Shown piece after piece: positions 26,523 through 35,606 of a DNA stretch of 64,000 bases. The stretch is from the NCBI GenBank assembly GCA_003224085.1, contig QHYK01000048.1:1-64000 (forward strand), given 5' to 3'. Each line of letters starts with the position of its first letter. Position 1 is the stretch's first letter. The position numbers were made by a program, and so were the translations under genes. The DNA comes from Acidobacteriota bacterium (GTDB taxonomy: Bacteria > Acidobacteriota > Terriglobia > Acidiferrales > UBA7541). The notes under the pieces were generated by a model. That model was not told the origin of the DNA, did no database searches, and was given only the letters and a program-made list of their open reading frames with translations.

Positions 26523-27512
26523 TTACACTCTGGCATCTGGCTGAAACGCGTAATGGAAACCCATAGTGCGGATCTGTTCCAATTCGCTTTCTCGCAAGCC
26601 CATCCGCGCGGCATGAGCGTATTCCCCGCGCAGCGTGGTCTGAAACAGCGCGGGATCGTCGGTGGACAGAACGACCGGGATCCCGTGGCGGAAAAGAGCC
26701 GGCAATGGATGATCCTCGAGCCGGACATTTTCACGCGAGAGTTGCCGGGCGAGGGCCCCGGTGCTCAGGTTGCTCTGTGGGCAAATTTCCAAAGGGATTT
26801 TTCGCTCGGCCAGGAAATCCATCAATGCCGGATCCTTAATCGCCGCAATGCCATGTCCGATGCGCTCGACTCCCAGTAATTCGATGGCTTCCCGAATTTT
26901 CTCCGGCCCACCCACCTCGCCGGCATGAATCAGACGGTGGAAGCCAAGCTCGGCAGCGCGTTCATACACCTGCTGAAATTCCGCTGAGGACAAGCTCAGC
27001 TCGTCCCCGCCTATGCTGAAGGCCACAATCGCTTTCGACGCGCAACGCCTAGCGGCCTCCACCACAGCCATCGCGGCCTCTGCTCCAAATTGTCGAACCG
27101 CGTCAAACACCCACCGCAAGCGCAGGCCGCGGCGTTCGAATGGCTCGGTTGCACGAATCAGTGCTTCGAAATTTGCTTCCGCCTGCTGCTTTCTCCGCAG
27201 CATCACACCCACCGAAAGCGTCACCTCGGCGTAAGCAACATTTTGGCCGAGCAAGTGTTCCGCGAGGGCCTGAGCGACATGAGCGTAGTCTTTTGGTACG
27301 CGCAAAAACGAAGTCACCCACTTGAAGGTCCCGAGAAAGCCGGGAAAATCGCGAAACGCATAATGCTGAAGCACCTCCTGCTCGGTCGCTTTCACCCCGT
27401 GACGAGCCATGAGTGTCTGCGCTGTGGCTGGCTGAATTGCGCCTTCCAGGTGCAAATGAAGCTCGGCTTTGGGGAGAGAATCGAATCGGGCTGAGAGCGG
27501 GGGTTGAGCCAT
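26523..27512 (-). CDS. Adenosine deaminase family hydrolase
   Basis: This 329-aa amidohydrolase has a TIM barrel and deaminates adenosine-type substrates. The zinc-binding HLHLEG (about 18-23) is followed by HAGEVGG (about 195), with the catalytic Glu and His, RIGHG (about 218) and STDDPALFQT (about 283, with the zinc/catalytic Asp pair). It could be adenosine deaminase, adenine deaminase or aminodeoxyfutalosine deaminase (menaquinone pathway); sequence alone does not settle this. Neighbouring purS favours purine metabolism, but no mqn genes are nearby. It is separated by only 9 bases from the downstream-in-coordinate phospholipase-like gene. Confidence 0.88.
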   Translation of the reverse strand: MAQPPLSARFDSLPKAELHLHLEGAIQPATAQTLMARHGVKATEQEVLQHYAFRDFPGFLGTFKWVTSFLRVPKDYAHVAQALAEHLLGQNVAYAEVTLSVGVMLRRKQQAEANFEALIRATEPFERRGLRLRWVFDAVRQFGAEAAMAVVEAARRCASKAIVAFSIGGDELSLSSAEFQQVYERAAELGFHRLIHAGEVGGPEKIREAIELLGVERIGHGIAAIKDPALMDFLAERKIPLEICPQSNLSTGALARQLSRENVRLEDHPLPALFRHGIPVVLSTDDPALFQTTLRGEYAHAARMGLRESELEQIRTMGFHYAFQPDARV

Positions 27513-27521
27513 CCTTAAAAA

Positions 27522-28379
27522 TCAATGCGGCAGAGCAGGGCGGCCGGCATTGTTCCAAGCGGTGAGCCAAAAGGAGCCTACATCGGTCGCAGCATCGGAG
27601 AGCTGGCGGATCAGAATCGCCCCGGCTTCGTTGTAGAACCGGTCGTAGTAATCATCGTTGTAGGAGTTTTCGCCGCGGAGCGCGTTCCGGTCAGCAAGAA
27701 GAATGGATTCGAGCCATCGATGCGCACTGAGGCAGGCATCGAATGCATGATCGGTGGGGTCACTGATGAAAGAGGCATCGTTGGGACGTATGGGGAAGAA
27801 TGATGAGTAGCGGTCGATCAGGTTGCCGCCGAAGCGATCGTTAATTCCGGTTTGACCGCTCAAGTGACCGTCCGAGTTATCCGTCGTGCTAAAAGGGTCG
27901 TGGGCCTGGGCCACGTAGTGCGCGAGAATGGCCGCATCCAGCTTAGCTTCATCCCACTTTCCTGCCCTAAACGCTTCCGTCAGTTTTTCGCTGTACACAC
28001 CGATTTGCCAGGGCAGAAGGCCGTTGGCCTCCAGTTTCATCTTGCCAAACCTGGTTAAGGCAGCTTTGTAGTTGCGAGGCAGCGCTTCGAAAGGGAAGCG
28101 CCCATACTTGTCCAGGGCAACAAAATCGTTGCGCCGCTCGAGAGGATTCTTGGCGATGGCATCGAGGGGATCGGTCACGTGCTGCAAAAGCGTGCCGCGA
28201 TTCTCTTCAAAGAATGCGCGAATGTCGCCGGGCAGCGTGTCCACGGCTTTATTGATGATGAGTCTGTGCGCGTTTCTGCCCCAGGCCCAGGAGTTTTGCG
28301 GAAGAAGCAGGGAGGCCACCATTGCGCCCAGTGTCAGGCTCGAACGCCGCAATCTTTGACAGTAAGCCCACCCCTGCAT
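27522..28379 (-). CDS. Exported phospholipase C/P1 nuclease-superfamily protein
   Basis: This 285-aa protein begins with a hydrophobic signal region and then WGRNAHRLIINKAVDTLP, where the exposed Trp and His after signal cleavage are the first zinc ligands in the zinc-dependent phospholipase C/S1-P1 nuclease superfamily. Further ligands fit: HVTDPLD (about 77) and AHYVAQAHDPFSTTDN (about 152-167), followed by an invariant-looking Asn/Arg region (GGNLIDRY). It is an all-helical trinuclear zinc hydrolase, but phospholipase and nuclease members cannot be separated by eye. It lies 12 bases after the permease gene on the same strand. Confidence 0.75.
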   Translation of the reverse strand: MQGWAYCQRLRRSSLTLGAMVASLLLPQNSWAWGRNAHRLIINKAVDTLPGDIRAFFEENRGTLLQHVTDPLDAIAKNPLERRNDFVALDKYGRFPFEALPRNYKAALTRFGKMKLEANGLLPWQIGVYSEKLTEAFRAGKWDEAKLDAAILAHYVAQAHDPFSTTDNSDGHLSGQTGINDRFGGNLIDRYSSFFPIRPNDASFISDPTDHAFDACLSAHRWLESILLADRNALRGENSYNDDYYDRFYNEAGAILIRQLSDAATDVGSFWLTAWNNAGRPALPH

Positions 28380-28391
28380 GACTGAATTCCC

Positions 28392-29927
28392 CTAGGCCTG
28401 ATTTGCCAGCCGCAATGTGCTTCGCTTCCGTCCGTAGTTGTAGTAAATCACAAGTCCAATCGCCATCCATACGAAGAAGCGGATCCAATTCATGATGGGC
28501 AAACCGGCCATGAGCAGGACGCAAGTGAGAATCGTCAGGATTGGGGCGATGGGTCCTCCAGGAGCGCGAAAGGCGCGCTGGCGATCCGGTTCGCGGTAAC
28601 GGAGAATCAAGACGCCGCTGGCAACCAAAGCGAACGCGAAAAGAGTGCCGATGTTCGAGAGGTCGGCAAATGTTCCGATGTCGAGAAGGCCCGCGGGAAT
28701 TCCAACAACAAAGCCGGCCACCCAGGTGGAGAAATCCGGCGTTCTGAAACGTGGATGAACGCGGCTGAAAATTCTTGGAAATAGGCCGTCGCGGGACATG
28801 GCGAACCACACGCGCGCCTGGCCAATTTGGAAGACGAGCAACGACGAGATCATGCCCATCAAGGCGCCAATCAGCACGATCAGCCGCACACCGGAGATGT
28901 GCAGCCGCTTGAGCGTATTCACAACCGGCGCAGCATCGTCCATCAGTGTATCCCAGCGCACGAGCCCCGTGAGCACGACCACAACAGCGACATACAGGAG
29001 TGTGCAAACCACCAGCGTCGCGATGATGCCAATCGGCAAATCGCGCTGCGGGCGATTGCACTCCTCCGCTGCTGTTGAAACCGAGTCAAAGCCGATGTAG
29101 GTGAAGAAAACAATCGATCCGCCGGTCAAAATTCCGGGCCAGCCATGGGGCGCGAAGGGATGCCAGTTAGCAGGATGAATAAAACGCGATGCGAAGCTCA
29201 CGAACACGAGGATGGCGATAATTTTGGTCAGCACCATCACGTTGTTGGTCTCAGCCGACTCACGGATCCCGCGCACCAGGAGGACTGTAAGCAGCATCAC
29301 GATAATGAAGGCTGGCCAGTTGAAGCCGAAATGCCATCCCGGCGGGTACAGCATGTTGCCTTCCAGATCGGATAGCCCGCTGGGGAGATAAGCCGGCGAA
29401 ATCCATCGCGGATTGGGGTGCACGGCGAACCAATCCAGCAAGTTAACGACATGCTGGGAAAAACCCACGCTGACCGCCATGTTGCTGACGGCGTACTCAA
29501 GAATCAGGTCCCATCCGATAATCCAGGCGGTGAGTTCGCCCATCGTGGCATAGGTGTAGGTATAGGCACTGCCGGCAATCGGAATCATGGCCGCAAGCTC
29601 GGCGTAGCAGACGGAGGCGAATCCGCAGGCGATGGCCACGAGAATAAACGAGAGGGCGATCGCAGGCCCTGCTCCTGGACGGCCGAAAGAGGCCGAATGG
29701 TGGATGACATACTCGAGAAGTGGAGCGTTCAGAATTGATGAGGCTTGAAACTTTTGCCCGGCGATTGCGGTACCGACGATGGTGAAAATTCCCGATCCGA
29801 TGACCGCCCCGATGCCGAGCGACGTCAAGCTTAGCAAGCCGAGAGACTTTTTTAATCGGATTTCAGCATTCTCAGAGTCGGCCAAGAGCTGGTCAATGCT
29901 CTTACAGCGGAAAAGTTGTGAGGTCAA
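28392..29927 (-). CDS. APC-superfamily cationic amino acid transporter
   Basis: This 511-aa inner-membrane permease has about 12-14 hydrophobic segments. The N-terminal APC signature LTSLGIGAVIGSGIFTIVGTA (about 33-53) carries the conserved unwound TM1 Gly-rich substrate site. The later FFTYIGFDSVSTAAEECNRPQRDLP (about 270-295) is typical of the cationic amino-acid transporter (CAT/YfnA) subfamily, as is the C-terminal short-tail arrangement. The TM8-TM9 region (GLFPRIFSRVHPRFRTPDFS) is also conserved. Substrate specificity is unknown; Lys/Arg or neutral amino acids are likely. Its product may be co-expressed with the downstream P1-nuclease-like and deaminase genes. Confidence 0.9.
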   Translation of the reverse strand: MTSQLFRCKSIDQLLADSENAEIRLKKSLGLLSLTSLGIGAVIGSGIFTIVGTAIAGQKFQASSILNAPLLEYVIHHSASFGRPGAGPAIALSFILVAIACGFASVCYAELAAMIPIAGSAYTYTYATMGELTAWIIGWDLILEYAVSNMAVSVGFSQHVVNLLDWFAVHPNPRWISPAYLPSGLSDLEGNMLYPPGWHFGFNWPAFIIVMLLTVLLVRGIRESAETNNVMVLTKIIAILVFVSFASRFIHPANWHPFAPHGWPGILTGGSIVFFTYIGFDSVSTAAEECNRPQRDLPIGIIATLVVCTLLYVAVVVVLTGLVRWDTLMDDAAPVVNTLKRLHISGVRLIVLIGALMGMISSLLVFQIGQARVWFAMSRDGLFPRIFSRVHPRFRTPDFSTWVAGFVVGIPAGLLDIGTFADLSNIGTLFAFALVASGVLILRYREPDRQRAFRAPGGPIAPILTILTCVLLMAGLPIMNWIRFFVWMAIGLVIYYNYGRKRSTLRLANQA

Positions 29928-30073
29928 TCATCTTCTCCGATCGCGCCCCTGAAACGCGGCGGGGTCAAATCACGCAAATTCTGCAATGAGGGATAAGAAC
30001 GGGCCTCAATGTACCCTGAGATGCTCTGTCGCGCAACCCGTGGCGGACTTTGGTTGTCGCAAAATTGCGTGCG

Positions 30074-32341
30074 CTAGGCCTGCTCCAACTGCGCATAGCG
30101 CTCGATGAATTTTTTTGTGCCGCGCCCGGGAAAGCTCACGGAAACACGGCGATCTTCGTCGTCTCCTTCGACGCCCACAATCGTTCCGACACCGTAGCTC
30201 GGATGCCGCACTCGTCGCCCGAGCATGGGATTTGCGTCGCCTCCGCGTTTTGCGGCCGGGGGGCCAAACGAGCCTGAACTCGCAGCTCTGCGCGGAGCGG
30301 CCGCCGGTTTTTGCTCACGGCGAACACGCCGCAGAAATTCTTCCGGAGAATACGAGTATTCCGGATCAGGCTCGTAGCGGCGTGTCTCGCCGATCTCCGC
30401 CATGGAGCCGCGGACAGTCTCCACCAATTCGCCCGGAATTTCCGACAAGAAACGCGAGGGCAGGGAAGCGCGTAATTGCTGTTCATTGCCAAAAATTCGC
30501 CGATAGACGGCGCGAGTGAGGGTCAGCGACTTTCGTGCCCGTGTCATCCCCACGTAAACGAGACGGCGCTCCTCTTCGATTCCTTTCTCTTTTTCCTCCT
30601 TAATGGAACGTGTATGCGGACAGATGCCTTCTTCCATACCGGTGAGAAAGACGTGGTCAAACTCCAGCCCCTTGGTGCTATGCAAGGTGATCAGCGTGAC
30701 GCCGGGCTTGCCATCATATTGGTCGGCGTCGCTCACGAGCCACGCGGCATCGAGGAAATCGGTGAACGATTCCCCCGCGTCCATGCTCTCCGCGCCGGCT
30801 CGCGTGAGCTCTTCCAGGTTTTCCATTCGAGCGACGTCTTCCGCCGTATTGCGGTCCTTCAGCATGTCCATGTATCCGGATTCTTCCAGAACGAAGCGCA
30901 AGAATTCTGCCGGTTCCTTTGTGGAAAGCGACTCCTGAAGCTTGCGAATGAGTTCCTGGAACGCCCGCAGAGGCGCAACGGCGCGGCCGGTCGTGCCGCC
31001 GGCGACGATCTTTTCAATGGCATTCCACAAAGGTGTTTGGTCGGTCCGCGCAGTTTCGCGCATCGCATCCACAGTTGTCTTCCCGATGCCACGCGGCGGC
31101 AGGTTGAGAACGCGCAATAGCGAAATATCGTCTTCCGGGTGCATAGCCAGGCGCACGTAGGCCAGCGCGTCTCGTATCTCAGCCCGCTTGTAGAAGCTAA
31201 ACCCGCCTACAAGTCGGTACCGGATCCCGCGTCGGCGAAGTGCTTCTTCAAACGACCGTGATTGCGCTATGGTCCTGTACTCAACTGCGCAAGTCTGTTG
31301 TGAATCGTCGTCCAGGATTTTCTGAAGTTCCGCCGCAACGTACTCGGCTTCTGCTTGAGCATCCCGGGCCTCGAAATACCTTAGCTTTGAGCCGCCCCCC
31401 TTTTCCGCGCTGAGGGACTTGTGCAAGTGCTCCGTATTGTTTGCTACGACGGCACGCGCTGCATCAAGGATTTGTTGGGAGGAGCGATAGTTGCGCTCCA
31501 GCTTAATGATTCGCGCAGCCGGAAAATCACGCGAAAAACTCAGCAGGATGGATACGTCGGCCCCACGCCAGGCATAGATGGACTGGTCTTCGTCCCCCAC
31601 AACGCAAATATTTTGCCTCGTCCCGGTGAGAAGACGCATGAGTTCGTACTGTACGCGGTTGGTGTCCTGATATTCGTCGACATGGATGTATTGAAAGCGC
31701 GCCTGCCACTTGTCGCGCGTGGCGGACGATTCTCGCAGCAACCGAGCGGACCGCAGCAACAGGTCATCGAAGTCCAGAGCATTGCTGTCGTGCAGAGCCT
31801 TTTCGTAAGCGCTAAAAATCTCAGCTGTCCGGCGGCCTTCCTCCGTGAATGCTCCTGCACGGACCTGCTCTGGCGTCTGCCCATGATTTTTTGCGTAACT
31901 GATGCGGCTCAGCACATTCCGCGGAGTCAAATTCTCCGCTTCAATCTGCAGCTTGGCCATGGCCAGCTTCACCGCCGCAACCTGATCGTCGTCGTCGTAG
32001 ATGGCGAAGTCGCGCGGCAAACCGGCCGCCGGAGCTTCGCGCCTCAAAAGCCGCGCGCAAAGCGAATGGAACGTGGAAACCCAAGGTTGCCCCGGCGGAA
32101 CTCCAGCGCGCAGCAGCAAATCCGTCACGCGGTTGCGCATCTCTTCCGCCGCTTTATTGGTGAAGGTTAAGGCCAGGATCGATTCGCCGGCGGATATTCC
32201 CTTGGCAATCAGGTTTGCCATCCGATAGATAATGGCGCGCGTCTTGCCCGTCCCCGCGCCTGCGAGGATCAATACCGGGCCTTCCAGCGTTTCTACAGCT
32301 TGGCGTTGTTCGGGGTTCAATTCTTCGAGAAGTTTAAGCAT
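30074..32341 (-). CDS. pcrA: ATP-dependent DNA helicase PcrA/UvrD
   Basis: This 755-aa superfamily 1A helicase has the expected motif series: Q-motif LNPEQRQAVE, Walker A GAGTGKT (about 30), Ia LTFTNKAAEEM, Walker B DEYQDTN (about 220), GDEDQSIYAWRGAD (motif III), RNYRSS (IV), TLHSTKGLEFDHVFL (V) and VYVGMTRARKSLTL (VI). The C-terminal RNAP-binding Tudor-like module is present (GRRVRHPSYGVGTIVGVEGD, about 690-710). It acts in nucleotide excision repair and removal of stalled complexes. Length is normal. PcrA or UvrD naming is arbitrary outside reference species. Confidence 0.95.
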   Translation of the reverse strand: MLKLLEELNPEQRQAVETLEGPVLILAGAGTGKTRAIIYRMANLIAKGISAGESILALTFTNKAAEEMRNRVTDLLLRAGVPPGQPWVSTFHSLCARLLRREAPAAGLPRDFAIYDDDDQVAAVKLAMAKLQIEAENLTPRNVLSRISYAKNHGQTPEQVRAGAFTEEGRRTAEIFSAYEKALHDSNALDFDDLLLRSARLLRESSATRDKWQARFQYIHVDEYQDTNRVQYELMRLLTGTRQNICVVGDEDQSIYAWRGADVSILLSFSRDFPAARIIKLERNYRSSQQILDAARAVVANNTEHLHKSLSAEKGGGSKLRYFEARDAQAEAEYVAAELQKILDDDSQQTCAVEYRTIAQSRSFEEALRRRGIRYRLVGGFSFYKRAEIRDALAYVRLAMHPEDDISLLRVLNLPPRGIGKTTVDAMRETARTDQTPLWNAIEKIVAGGTTGRAVAPLRAFQELIRKLQESLSTKEPAEFLRFVLEESGYMDMLKDRNTAEDVARMENLEELTRAGAESMDAGESFTDFLDAAWLVSDADQYDGKPGVTLITLHSTKGLEFDHVFLTGMEEGICPHTRSIKEEKEKGIEEERRLVYVGMTRARKSLTLTRAVYRRIFGNEQQLRASLPSRFLSEIPGELVETVRGSMAEIGETRRYEPDPEYSYSPEEFLRRVRREQKPAAAPRRAASSGSFGPPAAKRGGDANPMLGRRVRHPSYGVGTIVGVEGDDEDRRVSVSFPGRGTKKFIERYAQLEQA

Positions 32342-32470
32342 GGGTTCGTGGCGTCAGGAAAAAGTGGCACACGACATGGTAGCTGACCGCGAAGATGTGC
32401 GCAAACGGGCGTTCGCGGTTAGTAATTTCAGTTGCGTGAAGAAAATTCCTTGGATAGCGCCCGTTAGAAT

Positions 32471-33136
32471 TTAGTGTCCACCGGCTTGGCTCAAATCAAT
32501 CTCGAAGTACAGCAACTCGCGATTCTTTTCGAGCGCCACGACTTCAGGAACGTACAGGTGGGCGCTGCCCAGAAGATCGAATTGGCTTCGTACGTCGAAA
32601 TAGAGCAGCCCCCGAACGGTACTATGCGGTGCGATGATACCGGCCTTCACACCCGCGTCTCGCAGCTCTTGTTGGACCTCTACCCATTTTTTGTCATGCC
32701 CTACCTTGGGCCCGCCTAGGGGGATCGGGAACCGCCTACGGGTCACATCTTTTGTCGCTGGTTTCTGAATCACGTCGGCGGCCTCTTCCGAAGTCAAAGG
32801 ATTCAAAGCCTGCCGATCATCTTCCGACAGCGTGACGTTCAGCCGAATTCGCTCCAGGTTCACTTTCAGGCTGTCGTCCGAATCGTTCCGAAACGTTACT
32901 TGCACGGCCACAATCCCCGCCGCGTATGGCGATTTCTTATGAAATTTTTCCTTGTACAGGGCGGGGTTGGTCCACGGTTGCGCGGAAATCGTCATGCCCT
33001 CGTGCGATTCGAGCGCGGAAGTCTTAAGGGAAGCTTCCTGCTGCGCTGCAGTTCTTCCGCTCCCTGCGTGCAAGACCGGCAAAACTAGGAGGAAAGGGGT
33101 TAGCCTTCGGGCCGGGTTATAATAGACTTTTGTCAT
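32471..33136 (-). CDS. Exported protein of unknown function
   Basis: The ORF track starts at 33226, but the first 30 residues look non-coding. I prefer ATG 33136, which gives 221 aa with a signal peptide (residues about 10-30) and a GAAGG-type ribosome binding site. The mature part has beta-sandwich-like alternation (IVAVQVTFRNDSDDSLKVNLERI; LLYFDVRSQFDLLGSAHLYVPEV), as in proteins with an Ig-like or copper-chaperone-type fold. I recognise no named family, and no catalytic motif is visible. It is 130 bases upstream of pcrA and divergent from the waaA cluster, with a 95-base gap. Confidence 0.65.
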   Translation of the reverse strand: MTKVYYNPARRLTPFLLVLPVLHAGSGRTAAQQEASLKTSALESHEGMTISAQPWTNPALYKEKFHKKSPYAAGIVAVQVTFRNDSDDSLKVNLERIRLNVTLSEDDRQALNPLTSEEAADVIQKPATKDVTRRRFPIPLGGPKVGHDKKWVEVQQELRDAGVKAGIIAPHSTVRGLLYFDVRSQFDLLGSAHLYVPEVVALEKNRELLYFEIDLSQAGGH

Positions 33137-33231
33137 ATTGACGCCTTCGATTCCTGAGGGATACGCAGGGTTGCCCTGCGCTGTGCGCCCGCGCGCTGTC
33201 GCCGGGGCACAGACTAACGGAGCCACGCTTA

Positions 33232-34602
33232 GTGTATTTTATCTATAGTCTGCTCATGGGCCTCGCGGCTCTTCTGCTCGCGCCTTACTGGCTGGTGAAG
33301 GGGTTGCGCCACGGCAAGTATTTGTCCAACTTGAAAGAGCGCTTGGGGTTTTCCTTTCCGTCGCTGGCTAGACTTCCGGCGGAGCACGCCGGCGCCATCT
33401 GGATTCATGCCGTCAGCGTCGGCGAAGTGCTGTCCGGGGTAACCTTGGCGAGGCAGTTGAAGTCCGACTATCCGGAGCGGCCTCTCATCCTTTCCACAAC
33501 CACGAGCACGGGGCAGGCCCTGGCCCGCGAGCGGTTGCCTTTTGCTGATGCCGTTATTTATTTTCCACTTGATTGGAGGTTTTGCGTTTGCCGCGCTTTG
33601 GACGCCGTGCGACCATCACTCGTCATCGTACTGGAAACGGAAATCTGGCCGAATTTTCTGCGGGAGGCGGGGAAGCGGAAAATTACCATCCTCTTTGTCA
33701 GCGGACGCATTTCCGACCGTTCCTTTGCGCGATATCAGAATTTTTTTGGTGCCTTTGGTTTTTTTCTGCGGCCGCTTCTGAAGGACGCCCTTTCTCATGC
33801 GAGCGCATTCCTGATGCAGGGCGAAAAGGACGCCGAACGGATTCGCGCGCTGGGGGCGCCCGCCGAGCGCGTCATGGCCAGCGGTAATTTGAAATATGAC
33901 TCAGAGCTTCCTTCACCAACGCCGCTCTCGAATTGGCTGGAAGAGGAGTTGAAGCGAAGCGGCCGCTCGCCCGTCATCGTGGCGGGAAGTGTGGTCGCCA
34001 CCGAAGAACCTCTCGCGCTGATTGCGTTTGGAACGCTCCAGGGCGAATACCGCAACGCATTCCTGGTTCTCGCCCCGCGAAAGCCGGAACAATTTGCCGC
34101 TGCCGCGGAGTTCATTGACGAATCGCATCGCAAATTTATCCGGCGCTCGGAGTTGCCGATCCCAGGTCCCGCGCAAGCGGCTGTGCGAGGCAACGGTTCA
34201 GGCTCTGCCGCAATTCCCGATAATGCGACGGTTCTGCTTCTCGATAGCATCGGCGAGTTGGCCTCGCTCTACCGTTTGGCGGACGGCGCGTTTGTGGGAG
34301 GCTCTCTCGTCCCTTCCGGCGGCCACAACATTTTGGAACCGGCGGCGTTCGGGAAAGTTCCTGTTTTTGGCCCGTCGATGGAAAATTTTGCAGAAATCGC
34401 TTCGCGCTTTGTTTCATCAGGCGCCGCGATTCAAGTCGAAAGCCCGGAAGACGTTGGCGTGGCATGGATAGAGTTGTTTCGCAATCCAGCGCACATGAGA
34501 AAGATGGCAGAAACCGCGCGCCACTTGGTGGAAAGCTCGCGCGGCGCGACTTCCCGTGCGCTCGCACAAATTGCCTCTCATCTCCATGGTGCCGTGCGAT
34601 GA
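33232..34602 (+). CDS. waaA: 3-deoxy-D-manno-octulosonic acid (Kdo) transferase WaaA
   Basis: This 456-aa GT30 enzyme adds Kdo to lipid IVA at the cytoplasmic face of the inner membrane. It has a single N-terminal membrane anchor (about 4-22), then IWIHAVSVGEVLSG (about 55-68, with the catalytic Glu) and STTTSTGQALA. The GT-B C-terminal domain carries the nucleotide-binding GGSLVPSGGHNILEPAAFGKPV-like segment (SGGHNILEPAAFGKV, about 362). The start is GTG with CGGAG upstream. It is the first gene of a seven-gene run with overlapping stop/start codons, opening with ATGA overlap to lpxK. Confidence 0.94.
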   Translation: MYFIYSLLMGLAALLLAPYWLVKGLRHGKYLSNLKERLGFSFPSLARLPAEHAGAIWIHAVSVGEVLSGVTLARQLKSDYPERPLILSTTTSTGQALARERLPFADAVIYFPLDWRFCVCRALDAVRPSLVIVLETEIWPNFLREAGKRKITILFVSGRISDRSFARYQNFFGAFGFFLRPLLKDALSHASAFLMQGEKDAERIRALGAPAERVMASGNLKYDSELPSPTPLSNWLEEELKRSGRSPVIVAGSVVATEEPLALIAFGTLQGEYRNAFLVLAPRKPEQFAAAAEFIDESHRKFIRRSELPIPGPAQAAVRGNGSGSAAIPDNATVLLLDSIGELASLYRLADGAFVGGSLVPSGGHNILEPAAFGKVPVFGPSMENFAEIASRFVSSGAAIQVESPEDVGVAWIELFRNPAHMRKMAETARHLVESSRGATSRALAQIASHLHGAVR

Positions 34603-35606
34603 ATCTACCTCCGGCCGTGCGCGCTCTTCTGTGGCCGCTTTCTCTTCTCTACGGCGTTGTTGCGCTCGCGCGTGTCTGGATGTACCAAAACGGCTGGCTC
34701 AAGCAAAAGCGCCTGAAAGCGACGGTCATCAGTGTTGGCAACCTGACTGTGGGCGGCACCGGCAAGACCCCCATGGTGATTTGGCTGGCTGAGAAGTTTC
34801 TTGCGGCGGGGAAGCGTGTGGCGGTTCTTAGCCGCGGATATCGCGGCTCGAACGGCACCAGCGACGAAATCGAATTGATGAAGTTCCGGCTACAGAATCG
34901 CGTTGCCTTCGGCGTTGGCAAGAACCGCTTCGCGGAAGGCCAGCGGCTGGAAGCGCGGCAGCCCGTTGACATTTTACTTCTCGATGACGGCTTTCAGCAT
35001 CTGCAACTGGCGCGCGATTTGGATATTCTTTTGATGGATGCATCTTGTCCGCTGAATGGCGAACGCTTGCTTCCGGCGGGCCGGCTTCGTGAGCCGCTTT
35101 CGGCGATGAGCCGCGCAAACGTCATCGTTCTTACGCGCACCGAGGCCGCTCCGGGTGCCCACGAAGCCATTGAAAAGCTTTCTCAGTTTCCCGTCTTTGC
35201 CGCCGCGACCCGCTTAATAGGATTCCGGCGTTATGGTGCGGGCATCCAGCTCCAACCGGCTCAGGAAATCGGCGGCGGCCCGTTTTTTGCCTTTTGCGGG
35301 CTGGGCAATCCCGAGGCCTTCTTCCGGGATCTTCAAGCGTGGGGACTCGCAATTTGTGGCCGCACTGTCTTTCCCGATCATCACCGTTACACGGCGCGAG
35401 ACCTGTTGAGAATCACGCAAGCGGGAAGAAATACTGGCGCCGAGGCATTTATCACCACAGAAAAGGACGCGCAAAATCTTTCTGGATTGAAATTTGATGG
35501 GGCTCCCTTATACATTTCTGTAATTGAAATGGCGCTCAGTCCGGAAGCCGACTTCCGCAATATTCTTGACCGCGTGCTCAAGGAAAAGATGGGTGCCGCA
35601 GCGTGA
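34599..35606 (+). CDS. lpxK: Tetraacyldisaccharide 4'-kinase LpxK
   Basis: LpxK phosphorylates the 4' position of the lipid A disaccharide. The family signature VGNLTVGGTGKTPMVIWLAE (about 46-65) includes the P-loop. The LLDDGFQH motif (about 125) follows, and the membrane-proximal N-terminal helix is present. The ORF track begins at 34464 inside waaA; I place the start at ATG 34599, which overlaps the waaA stop by ATGA and starts MNLPPAVRALLWPLS. This gives 335 aa, the normal length. It ends by GTGA overlap with waaF. Confidence 0.93.
   Translation: MNLPPAVRALLWPLSLLYGVVALARVWMYQNGWLKQKRLKATVISVGNLTVGGTGKTPMVIWLAEKFLAAGKRVAVLSRGYRGSNGTSDEIELMKFRLQNRVAFGVGKNRFAEGQRLEARQPVDILLLDDGFQHLQLARDLDILLMDASCPLNGERLLPAGRLREPLSAMSRANVIVLTRTEAAPGAHEAIEKLSQFPVFAAATRLIGFRRYGAGIQLQPAQEIGGGPFFAFCGLGNPEAFFRDLQAWGLAICGRTVFPDHHRYTARDLLRITQAGRNTGAEAFITTEKDAQNLSGLKFDGAPLYISVIEMALSPEADFRNILDRVLKEKMGAAA

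Noticed and set aside
33118-33123. Perfect TATAAT upstream of waaA
   Set aside because: No -35 box at proper spacing, and it lies within the start region of the divergent unknown gene; chance match is likely.
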